The position numbers and the translations under genes were made by a program. A stretch of DNA of 11,751 nt from UBA1081 sp045658165 (GTDB lineage: Bacteria > Bacillota > Clostridia > Oscillospirales > Acutalibacteraceae), in NCBI GenBank assembly GCA_045658165.1, contig JAZOUN010000165.1, forward strand, positions 1 to 11,751, written 5' to 3'. The notes under the pieces were generated by a model. The model was not told the origin of the DNA, did no database searches, and saw only the letters and a program-made list of their open reading frames with translations. Every line of letters starts with the position of its first letter. The first letter of the stretch is position 1. This document shows, one piece after another, positions 1 through 5,414 of this stretch.

Positions 1-1742
1 GCTTCCTTTTCTTTCTGCTTTCTCTGTTCAACAAGTTCTCTTGCAAGTCTTTCATCTGAAACAGCGTCAAATGCATCACCTGCGTTGGGAGCTTCTGCAA
101 GACCTGCAATTTCTACGGGAACTGAGGGACCTGCTTCATCAATCTTCTTGCCCTTGTAGTCTGTCATAACACGAACACGACCTACAGCAGTACCTGCAAC
201 GATGATATCGCCTGCTTTGAGAGTACCGTTCTGAACAAGAAGTGTAGCAATGGGACCTCTGCCCTTATCGAGCTTAGCTTCGATAACGATACCCTTTGCT
301 TTTCTGTTGGGGTTAGCCTTGAGTTCTTTCATTTCAGCAATAAGAAGAACTGATTCAAGTAGTTTATCTATATTCATACCTGTCTTAGCAGATACGGGAA
401 CGCAGATTGTGTCACCGCCCCATTCTTCGGGAACAATTTCATGTTCTGTGAGCTGCTGAAGAATTCTGTCGGGATTAACGTCGGGTTTATCCATCTTGTT
501 GATAGCAACAACGATCTGAATACCTGCAGCCTTTGCATGGTTGATAGCTTCAATTGTCTGAGGCATGATACCGTCATCAGCCGCAACAACAAGGATAGCA
601 ATATCAGTTGCCATAGCACCTCTTGCACGCATTGATGTGAAAGCTGCGTGACCGGGTGTATCAAGGAATGTGATTTCTTCACCGTCGAGATTTACTCTGT
701 AAGCACCGATGTGCTGAGTAATACCGCCTGATTCTGTTGTTGTAACAGATGTGTGTCTGATAGCATCAAGAAGTGATGTCTTACCATGGTCAACGTGACC
801 CATAACGCAGACAACAGGGCTTCTGGGAAGAAGGTTTGCTTCATCGTCTTCTGAATCGTCGATGATCTTATCTTCGATTGTAACAACAACTTCTTTTTCA
901 ACCTTTGCGCCAAGGTCTGTTGCAACAATTTCTGCTGTATCGAAATCGATAACTTCGTTGATTGAAGCCATTATTCCGTAAAGGAAGAGCTTTTTGATAA
1001 CTTCTGCAGCTGTAACCTTAAGACGTGATGCAAGTTCACCGACTGTGATTTCATCACCGACTTTGATAACGATCTGCTTCTTTGCTCTTTCGGCTGCAAT
1101 ACGTGCAAGTCTTTCCTGTTCAGTTTCTTTCTTACCTGAACGCATACCCTGCTTACGGTACTGCTTGGACTTCTGATTGATCTTCTGCTTCTTTGCAGTA
1201 TCTCTGTCCTTCATTCTTGCATTTTCAGGAGCAATTTCATCGTACTTTTCGTTGTACTTTTCAAGGTCTACGTTTGAACCTCTTGTATCAATAGTACGCT
1301 GGTCACCCTTTGTTCTTGCCTGAATGGGAGTATCGTTATTCTTTTTCTTATCAGCCTTTTTCTCAAAGGGCTTTGATTCAGCCTTCTTTTCGGGAGCAGG
1401 CTTTTTATCTGAAGCATCATTCTTTTTAGCTGCGGGCTTTGATTCAGCCTTTCCTGCCTTTTCAGCTTTGTCTGCTGAAGATGATGCCTTTTCTTCTTTT
1501 TTCTCTTTCTTGACGGGCTCTTCTTTCTTTTCTGCCGTCACTTTAAAGTATTCATCAAAACTTTCAACAGCTTTATTCTGTGTGAATGTTTCAAAAATTA
1601 TATCAAGCTCTTCATCAGTAAGAGCTGTCTGATGTTTTTTCGGATCTTCAAAATATTTGCCGAGAAGTTCAATAACGCCGTTGCTCTTGACATTGAAATC
1701 TTTAGCAACTTCGTGAACTCTGTACTTGTTTACCTGTGCCAT
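1..1742 (-). CDS. infB: Translation initiation factor IF-2 (C-terminus beyond the window)
   Basis: IF2 is the GTPase that places fMet-tRNA on the 30S subunit and promotes subunit joining in the cytoplasm. About 580 codons are visible and the frame is still open at the left edge. Domains in order: an IF2_N helical motif at residues 1-45 (begins MAQVNKYRVHEVAKDF); a Lys/Glu/Ala/Ser-rich low-complexity linker at roughly 65-200; a second IF2_N domain at about 235-300; then the G domain. The G domain has G1 GHVDHGKT at 315-322, G3 DTPGH at 361-365, G4 NKMD at 415-418 and G5 SAK at 451-453, followed by the start of domain II. The missing part is the rest of domains II-IV. The ATG at 1742 has an AAGGAGG site at 1751-1757, 8 nt upstream, that overlaps the stop codon of ylxQ, so the two are probably translationally coupled. 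It is the last visible gene of the rimP-nusA operon. Confidence 0.98.
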   Translation of the reverse strand, partial: MAQVNKYRVHEVAKDFNVKSNGVIELLGKYFEDPKKHQTALTDEELDIIFETFTQNKAVESFDEYFKVTAEKKEEPVKKEKKEEKASSSADKAEKAGKAESKPAAKKNDASDKKPAPEKKAESKPFEKKADKKKNNDTPIQARTKGDQRTIDTRGSNVDLEKYNEKYDEIAPENARMKDRDTAKKQKINQKSKQYRKQGMRSGKKETEQERLARIAAERAKKQIVIKVGDEITVGELASRLKVTAAEVIKKLFLYGIMASINEVIDFDTAEIVATDLGAKVEKEVVVTIEDKIIDDSEDDEANLLPRSPVVCVMGHVDHGKTSLLDAIRHTSVTTTESGGITQHIGAYRVNLDGEEITFLDTPGHAAFTSMRARGAMATDIAILVVAADDGIMPQTIEAINHAKAAGIQIVVAINKMDKPDVNPDRILQQLTEHEIVPEEWGGDTICVPVSAKTGMNIDKLLESVLLIAEMKELKANPNRKAKGIVIEAKLDKGRGPIATLLVQNGTLKAGDIIVAGTAVGRVRVMTDYKGKKIDEAGPSVPVEIAGLAEAPNAGDAFDAVSDERLARELVEQRKQKEKE

Positions 1743-1755
1743 ATTTGAGTCCTCC

Positions 1756-2049
1756 TTATTTTATTGTTGATAATACAAGGTCTTTTAATCCGTTGTCTGT
1801 AACAGAGAAAACACCTGATCTTTTTCCGAGATGAATTCCCATCTCCTGCATTGAAGCATCTGTTCTTATAAGAGGGATGTCTGCTGACAGATTTTTCATT
1901 TCCTTTTCAAGACGTTCAGACGCATCTGAAGCAAGAACAATCAGCATTGCTTTGCCGCTTTTGATTGAAGTTTTTACTTCATCATGACCGACACACAATT
2001 TCTTTGCTCTTCTTGAAAGTCCCATTGCGTTAAAAAACTTATCTGTCAT
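1756..2049 (-). CDS. ylxQ: L7Ae/YlxQ-family K-turn RNA-binding protein
   Basis: This 97-aa protein belongs to the ribosomal L7Ae/L30e/Gadd45 fold family, whose bacterial YlxQ members bind kink-turn RNA. It starts MTDKFFNAMGLSRRAKKLC. The GLSRRAKKL segment followed by GHDEV matches the family N-terminal helix, the segment around residues 34-43 (AMLIVLASDA) is the central beta strand, and the GIHLGKRSGVFSV segment matches the conserved RNA-facing loop. The frame is open further upstream (to 2205), but that part is antisense-like sequence inside ylxR. The ATG at 2049 gives a normal family length and a short 11-nt overlap with the end of ylxR. The only upstream Shine-Dalgarno candidate is a weak AAAGGA, so translation is probably coupled to ylxR. 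The cellular role of bacterial YlxQ is poorly defined. The family assignment is firm and the function is only RNA binding by homology. Confidence 0.9.
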   Translation of the reverse strand: MTDKFFNAMGLSRRAKKLCVGHDEVKTSIKSGKAMLIVLASDASERLEKEMKNLSADIPLIRTDASMQEMGIHLGKRSGVFSVTDNGLKDLVLSTIK

Positions 2050-2311
2050 TTTCGCCCAGCATCCTTTCCGCATCATCATAGACACTGTCAGGAACGGATG
2101 TTTCAAAAATCCTTTCAAGTCTTCTTGATTTCCGGGCTTTTCTGAGACACTCCGCAGCAGGACATATATATGCACCTCTGCCGGATTTTTTTCCGGTAAG
2201 ATCAAGGCTTATATCTCCCTCCGGAGATCTGACAATTCTTACAAGCTCTTTTTTTGTTTTCGATTCGTTACAACCAATGCATTTTCTCATTGGTACTTTT
2301 TTCTGCTGCAC
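2039..2311 (-). CDS. ylxR: YlxR (DUF448) RNA-binding protein
   Basis: This 90-aa basic protein is of the YlxR/DUF448 family, which is nearly always found between nusA and infB in Firmicutes. The family signature is clear: MRKCIGC near the N-terminus, then SGRGAYIC at residues 43-50, then the basic CLRKARKSRRLERIF helix. Four cysteines (C11, C14, C50, C55) could form a metal knuckle, which is an inference. The B. subtilis homologue has been reported to bind the RNase P RNA and modulate RNase P (RnpM). The start is GTG at 2311, supported by a GGAGG at 2319-2323 with 7 nt spacing. An internal ATG at 2290 would give an 83-aa form but has no comparable site. The gene overlaps ylxQ by 11 nt at its 3' end. 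Confidence 0.93.
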   Translation of the reverse strand: MQQKKVPMRKCIGCNESKTKKELVRIVRSPEGDISLDLTGKKSGRGAYICPAAECLRKARKSRRLERIFETSVPDSVYDDAERMLGENDR

Positions 2312-2318
2312 CGAAAGA

Positions 2319-2323
2319 CCTCC
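2319..2323 (-). promoter_or_regulatory. Shine-Dalgarno site deciding the GTG start of ylxR
   Basis: GGAGG on the minus strand, 7 nt before the GTG at 2311. It favours GTG over the in-frame ATG at 2290. Confidence 0.75.
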
Positions 2324-2327
2324 GTAG

Positions 2328-2362
2328 ATTAATGCATAATGCGTAATGCATAATGCACAATT
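2328..2362. repeat. Heptad AATGNNN repeat between nusA and ylxR
   Basis: On the plus strand the sequence reads as consecutive 7-mers AATGCAT, AATGCGT, AATGCAT, AATGCAC and then AATT. As a larger unit, the 13-mer TAATGCATAATGC occurs at 2330-2342 and again at 2344-2356, a 14-bp period. The internal ATGCAT palindromes mean that both strands could fold. It occupies most of the 64-nt gap between nusA and ylxR, so it is presumably transcribed inside the operon. The same 7-bp period with an AATG core appears in the inverted ends of the element at 4227-4360. Its role is unknown. Confidence 0.8.
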
Positions 2363-2375
2363 GGTTTATTTGGAA

Positions 2376-3446
2376 TTATAACTGAATCATGGGCTGATAG
2401 AAACCGCTTTCGGGTTTGATATCAATTTTCCAGCCTGTGAGTTTAGCTGCAAGACGTGCATTCTGGCCCTTGTTACCGATTGCAAGTGAAAGCTGTGTAT
2501 CGGGAACTGTTACCTGACATGTCTTTACAACATCACTGATGATTTCAACATTGAGAATTTCTGCGGGAGCAAGAGCTGCTGCAATGAACTCAGCAGGATT
2601 TTCACTGTACTTTACAATGTCAATCTTTTCACCGCCGAGAACAGAAACGATCTTGCTTACACGAGCACCTCTCTGACCGATACATGAACCAACGGGATCA
2701 ATATCTGCATCTTTGCTGTAAACTGCAAGCTTTGTTCTTGAACCTGCCTCACGTGAAACGCCTTTAACTTCAATTGTGCCGTCAAAAATTTCGGGAACTT
2801 CCTGTTCAAAGAGTCTCTTTACAAGACCGGGATGAGTTCTTGAAATCATTGCCTTGGGACCTTTTTCTGTGCCCTTTACGTCTACAATGTAAACCTTGAT
2901 AAGCTGACCGAGTTCAAACTTTTCACCGGGGATCTGTTCATTCTTGGGAAGAAGAGCTTCAGATTTGCCGATTTCAAGTGTAAGATTGCCTGTTTTTGTG
3001 TCAATATTTCTGACTGTTGCAGTAACAATTTCCTGATTGCGGCTCTGGAACTCCTGAAGTACCTGTTCATGTTCGATTTCTCTGATACCCTGACGGAGAA
3101 CGTGCTTTACTGTCTGAGCAGCAATTCTGCCGAAATCGTTGATTTCAAGATCAATTTCAACAACATCATCTGTAATAGCGCCTGATTTGTACTTCTGAGC
3201 TTCATCAACAGAAATTTCAATTGCAGGATCCATAACATCGTCATCAGTGGGGACAACAGTCTTCTTCATGTAAAGACGTACAAAATATTCTTCAGGAATT
3301 ATATCGCAGAAAATTCCTTCCTTTGTTCCGTAGTTGTGGCCTGCTGCAATAACAAGAGCGTTAGCAATTTTGTCGTAAATTGCATTTGATGAAAGATTTC
3401 TCTCTTTCTGAAGCGCAGAGACAGCGTCAAAAAATTCTTTATCCAT
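2376..3446 (-). CDS. nusA: Transcription termination/antitermination factor NusA
   Basis: NusA binds RNA polymerase and nascent RNA, stimulating pausing and intrinsic termination and taking part in antitermination complexes. The 356-aa length is that of the short Gram-positive form (B. subtilis about 370), without the extra C-terminal repeats of E. coli NusA. Domains in order: the N-terminal polymerase-binding domain (about 1-130), an S1 domain (about 137-203), KH1 with the loop IGQRGARV (GxxG at 257-260) and KH2 with the loop AIGNKGQNARLAAKL (GxxG at 324-327). The C-terminus ends soon after KH2. The ATG at 3446 has a GAAAGGA at 3459-3465, a rather long 12-nt spacing. It lies 43 nt after rimP and 64 nt before ylxR. 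As product of its own operon, NusA could act on the terminator-like hairpin in the rimP leader, as autoregulation is known in E. coli. That link is an inference here. Confidence 0.97.
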   Translation of the reverse strand: MDKEFFDAVSALQKERNLSSNAIYDKIANALVIAAGHNYGTKEGIFCDIIPEEYFVRLYMKKTVVPTDDDVMDPAIEISVDEAQKYKSGAITDDVVEIDLEINDFGRIAAQTVKHVLRQGIREIEHEQVLQEFQSRNQEIVTATVRNIDTKTGNLTLEIGKSEALLPKNEQIPGEKFELGQLIKVYIVDVKGTEKGPKAMISRTHPGLVKRLFEQEVPEIFDGTIEVKGVSREAGSRTKLAVYSKDADIDPVGSCIGQRGARVSKIVSVLGGEKIDIVKYSENPAEFIAAALAPAEILNVEIISDVVKTCQVTVPDTQLSLAIGNKGQNARLAAKLTGWKIDIKPESGFYQPMIQL

Positions 3447-3489
3447 TTTTTCAGGTCATCCTTTCTGTATTTGATTATATGCTTATTTG

Positions 3490-3966
3490 TCAGTTAAAAC
3501 CGGGGAAATCGTCTGCTCTTATCCATGAAGTTTCTTTTTTATTCACTTCAAGAGTTTTGTTTTCTCCGTAAGAAACGGTAAGAACACCGTCTTCATACTT
3601 TTCAAGAATACCGTGAAATTCTTTAATACCGTCAACGGCTCTCGGTAATTTAAGCATGATTTTCTCGCCGATAAACTTAATGAAATGCTCATCTCTTATG
3701 AGATCGCGTTCAATTCCGGGAGATGAAACCTGCAGATTGTAGCTTTGCTCAATAGGATCAAGTCTGTCAAGCGGTTCTTCAATAGCGTGGCTCATATTGA
3801 CACAATCGTCAATTTCTATACCACCCTCTTTGTCGATAAAGATTCTCAGATACCAGTTTGTTCCTTCCTTCTGGAAACGGACATCCCAGAGAATCAGTCC
3901 GAGTTTTTCGGCAATAGGCTCTGCAATATCACGGACTATTGCTACGGTGTTTTTCTTTTCAGCCAA
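3490..3966 (-). CDS. rimP: Ribosome maturation factor RimP
   Basis: RimP binds the free 30S subunit and is needed for its late maturation. The 158-aa protein has the normal length and the family layout: an N-terminal alpha/beta domain (residues 1-80) with WYLRIFIDKEGGIEIDDC, the connecting motif LQVSSPGIERDL at about 79-90, and a C-terminal SH3-like barrel ending at a TGA. The start chosen is TTG at 3966: a GGAGG at 3974-3978 lies 7 nt upstream and the protein then begins (M)AEKKNTVAIVRDIAEP. An upstream in-frame TTG at 3984 would place this Shine-Dalgarno sequence inside the coding region, so I reject it. It is the first gene of the operon. The transcript starts about 84 nt upstream and contains a terminator-like hairpin. 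Confidence 0.95.
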   Translation of the reverse strand: MAEKKNTVAIVRDIAEPIAEKLGLILWDVRFQKEGTNWYLRIFIDKEGGIEIDDCVNMSHAIEEPLDRLDPIEQSYNLQVSSPGIERDLIRDEHFIKFIGEKIMLKLPRAVDGIKEFHGILEKYEDGVLTVSYGENKTLEVNKKETSWIRADDFPGFN

Positions 3967-3973
3967 TTCGAAA

Positions 3974-3978
3974 CCTCC
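3974..3978 (-). promoter_or_regulatory. Shine-Dalgarno site deciding the TTG start of rimP
   Basis: GGAGG on the minus strand, 7 nt before the TTG at 3966. No ATG or GTG lies at a suitable distance in frame, so this site makes rimP a TTG-started gene. Confidence 0.8.
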
Positions 3979-3992
3979 GATCAATTTTTTCC

Positions 3993-4047
3993 TGATAGCA
4001 AAACAAAAGAGCGAGGGAACCCTCGCTCAAGTAAAATCATACTATCA
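3993..4047 (-). other. Inverted repeat closing the rimP leader hairpin
   Basis: On the minus strand TGATAG (plus positions 4042-4047) can pair with CTATCA (plus positions 3993-3998). This would enclose the terminator hairpin and its U-run in a 6-bp outer stem. If formed, it would tie up the bases just after the U-run and might influence read-through. The pairing is visible in the sequence and its use is speculative. Confidence 0.4.
4000..4028 (-). terminator. Terminator-like hairpin in the rimP-nusA-infB leader (putative attenuator)
   Basis: On the minus strand, GAGCGAGG and CCTCGCTC form an 8-bp GC-rich stem with a 4-nt loop (plus-strand arms 4009-4016 and 4021-4028), followed at once by TTTTGTTTT. 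That is the layout of an intrinsic terminator. It lies between the predicted rimP promoter and the rimP start, about 22 nt into the transcript. Because the flanking genes diverge, no upstream minus-strand gene needs terminating here, so premature termination of the operon is the natural reading. A rimP-leader attenuator has been proposed from comparative work in Bacillaceae, Streptococcus and Lactobacillus. Whether this is homologous cannot be judged here. The plus strand lacks a U-run after the stem, so it should not act on plus-strand transcripts. Confidence 0.75.
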
Positions 4048-4056
4048 CTATGCGTT

Positions 4057-4085
4057 ATTATACCACTTATCATGCAGGTTTTCAA
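4057..4085 (-). promoter_or_regulatory. Housekeeping sigma promoter of the rimP-nusA-infB operon
   Basis: On the minus strand, TTGAAA (4085-4080), a 17-nt spacer and a perfect TATAAT (4062-4057) match the sigma-A consensus closely. Transcription should start near 4049-4051, giving a leader of about 84 nt before the rimP TTG. A-tracts lie upstream of the -35. Confidence 0.85.
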
Positions 4086-4139
4086 GCCTTTTTTTAACTT
4101 TTTGCATTAAAATTTGTTACAAAAAAATATAAAATATAC
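4086..4139. other. A/T-tract spacer between two divergent promoters
   Basis: This 54-bp spacer separates the -35 boxes of the rimP promoter (leftward) and the mreB promoter (rightward). It contains T7 at 4089-4095, T5 at 4099-4103, A4 at 4109-4112, A7 at 4121-4127 and A4 at 4131-4134. Their centres lie roughly one helical turn apart (about 8-13 bp), which suggests intrinsic curvature or UP elements serving both promoters. Confidence 0.5.
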
Positions 4140-4168
4140 TTGTATTATTTATAAATAAAAGCTATAAT
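4140..4168 (+). promoter_or_regulatory. Candidate promoter of the mreBCD-mrdA-minD operon
   Basis: TTGTAT (4140-4145), a 17-nt spacer and TATAAT (4163-4168) form a good -10 with a partial -35, preceded by A-rich sequence. The predicted start near 4175 implies a leader of about 230 nt before the mreB ATG, containing the hairpins and the repeat element described separately. I see no better promoter nearer to mreB. Confidence 0.6.
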
Positions 4169-4191
4169 AAAGTGATTAAGTGTTTGGTAAA

Positions 4192-4226
4192 CAATAATCT
4201 GTCGAGGTGTCCTCGACAAATTATTG
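4192..4226 (+). other. Strong hairpin in the mreB leader
   Basis: CAATAAT (4192-4198) and ATTATTG (4220-4226) flank a perfect GTCGAGG/CCTCGAC stem (4201-4207 and 4211-4217) with the loop TGT. The outer and inner arms are separated by 2 nt on each side. No U-run follows on the plus strand, so it is not a standard terminator for mreB. It may be an RNA structure in the leader, a protein-binding palindrome, or the outer end of the adjacent repeat element. Confidence 0.7.
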
Positions 4227-4360
4227 AATGAGAAATGAGTAATGATTAATGAAAAATGGTGGAAAGGGCTACGCCCTTTAAATTCCATTATAGAGCGAAG
4301 CGAAACATAAGTCGCTCGCGACTTCCGACATTACTCATTGTTCACTACTCATTATTCATT
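4227..4360. repeat. MITE-like element with heptad-repeat inverted ends
   Basis: The left arm 4227-4258 and the reverse complement of the right arm 4329-4360 match at 25 of 32 positions. Both arms read as AATGNNN heptads (for example AATGAGA, AATGAGT, AATGATT, AATGAAA). The 70-bp interior holds two perfect short hairpins: AAAGGGC-TAC-GCCCTTT (4263-4279) and AAGTCGC-TC-GCGACTT (4309-4324). There is no coding capacity and no obvious target-site duplication. The total of 134 bp, inverted ends and interior hairpins resemble a non-autonomous miniature element. A structured 5' leader is the alternative. A further small palindrome, GGGC-ACA-GCCC, lies just outside at 4369-4379. Confidence 0.65.
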
Positions 4361-4368
4361 TTTTCATC

Positions 4369-4379
4369 GGGCACAGCCC
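4369..4379 (+). other. Small palindrome GGGC-ACA-GCCC before mreB
   Basis: A 4-bp GC stem with a 3-nt loop, ending 27 nt before the mreB ATG and 15 nt before its Shine-Dalgarno site. It resembles the GGGC-TAC-GCCC hairpin inside the neighbouring element, which suggests a common origin. It is short, so functional relevance is uncertain. Confidence 0.4.
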
Positions 4380-4406
4380 TACAAATTCTGATTTAAGGTG
4401 ATTTAT

Positions 4407-5402
4407 ATGTTATTCTCACAGGATATAGGTATAGACCTCGGCACATCCAACACCCTTGTATACGCAAAAGGCAAAGGCATTATTATCAGAGAGCCTTCTG
4501 TTGTTGCCCTTGATGTAAAAGAAACACCCTCAAGAGTTGTTGCCGTAGGCTCAGAAGCAAAAACAATGATAGGCAGAACACCCGGTTCAATAACAGCAGA
4601 AAGACCGCTTAAAAACGGTGTTATTGCCGACTATGAAATGACTGCGGACATGCTCCGTGCTCTTATCAAAAAATCTCAGGGCAACTCTCTTTTTAACAGA
4701 GCAAGAGTTATGCTTTGCATACCATCTGGTGTTACCGAAGTTGAAAGAAGAGCTGTTCATGATGCCGCAAGAAATGCAGGTGCCCGTTATGTAAGCCTTA
4801 TTGAAGTTCCCATGGCTGCAGCTATCGGTGCAGGTCTCCCTGTCAGCGAACCCATCGGCAGCATGATTGCAGACCTGGGTGCAGGCACTTGTGAAGTTGC
4901 CGTTGTTTCACTTGGTGATATTGTTGCATCAAATTCAATCCGTGTCGGCGGTGACGATATGGACGAAGCAATTATCGCATACATAAGAAGAAAACATAAT
5001 CTGCTCATCGGAACAAGAACTGCCGAAGATATCAAAATCAAAATCGGTTCCGCATTCCCTTACGACGGTGAAGCAGCACTTAACATAAAGGGCCGTAATC
5101 TTGTTGACGGATTACCCAAAAACGTTGAAATTACATCAGCAGATGTGCGCGAAGCAGTATCAGACTGCGTAAATCAGATAATTGACATGATCTGTGACAC
5201 TCTCGAAAAGACTCCGCCCGAACTCGCATCAGACATTCTTGACAGAGGCATTACACTTTCAGGCGGCGGTGCACTTCTCAGAGGTATTGACAAGCTGATT
5301 TCTCAGGTTACAAAAATGCCCGTCAAGATCTGCAAAAATCCCGTTGACTGCGTTGCACTCGGAACAGGAAGATGTCTCGAGAAAAACATTCTCGGACTTT
5401 AA
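4407..5402 (+). CDS. mreB: Rod shape-determining protein MreB (actin homologue)
   Basis: MreB forms membrane-bound filaments that guide the lateral-wall synthesis machinery. The 331-aa protein has the standard length and actin-fold motifs: phosphate-1 loop GIDLGTSNTLVY (residues 8-19), EPSVVAL (29-35), phosphate-2 loop ADLGAGTCEVAV (155-166), RVGGDDMDEAI (179-189) and the adenosine motif LSGGGALLRGID (284-295). The ATG at 4407 follows AAGGTGA at 4395-4401. An in-frame GTG at 4398 lies within that site and is rejected. Two departures stand out. The motif usually read as LIEEPMAAAIG is LIEVPMAAAIG here, so Val134 (4806-4808) replaces the Glu thought to be catalytic. The phosphate-2 loop is DLGAGT instead of DIGGGT. 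Position at the head of the mreCD-PBP operon supports MreB over a stray paralogue. Confidence 0.95.
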   Translation: MLFSQDIGIDLGTSNTLVYAKGKGIIIREPSVVALDVKETPSRVVAVGSEAKTMIGRTPGSITAERPLKNGVIADYEMTADMLRALIKKSQGNSLFNRARVMLCIPSGVTEVERRAVHDAARNAGARYVSLIEVPMAAAIGAGLPVSEPIGSMIADLGAGTCEVAVVSLGDIVASNSIRVGGDDMDEAIIAYIRRKHNLLIGTRTAEDIKIKIGSAFPYDGEAALNIKGRNLVDGLPKNVEITSADVREAVSDCVNQIIDMICDTLEKTPPELASDILDRGITLSGGGALLRGIDKLISQVTKMPVKICKNPVDCVALGTGRCLEKNILGL

Positions 5403-5414
5403 GGTGAACAGTAA

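Noticed and set aside
1324..1632. 102-codon plus-strand frame rich in Phe/Ser/Ala
   Set aside because: It is the reverse complement of the Lys/Glu/Ala-rich linker of IF2, which naturally yields a stop-free frame.
2050..2205. Longer start for ylxQ (149 residues)
   Set aside because: The extra 52 residues lie inside ylxR and do not resemble L7Ae; the ATG at 2049 gives the normal family length.
2328..2362. Possible CRISPR-like repeat array
   Set aside because: The period is 7 bp with no spacers, and there are no cas genes in the window.
3967..3984. Upstream TTG start of rimP at 3984
   Set aside because: It would put the GGAGG ribosome-binding site inside the coding sequence and has no site of its own.
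3745..4132. Two plus-strand open frames (121 and 111 codons) antisense to rimP and running into the intergenic region
   Set aside because: They overlap each other and the rimP coding region and its promoter, lack Shine-Dalgarno sites, and have no family motif.
4192..4226. Intrinsic terminator for a plus-strand transcript before mreB
   Set aside because: No U-run follows the stem on either strand within a suitable distance, so I list it only as a hairpin.
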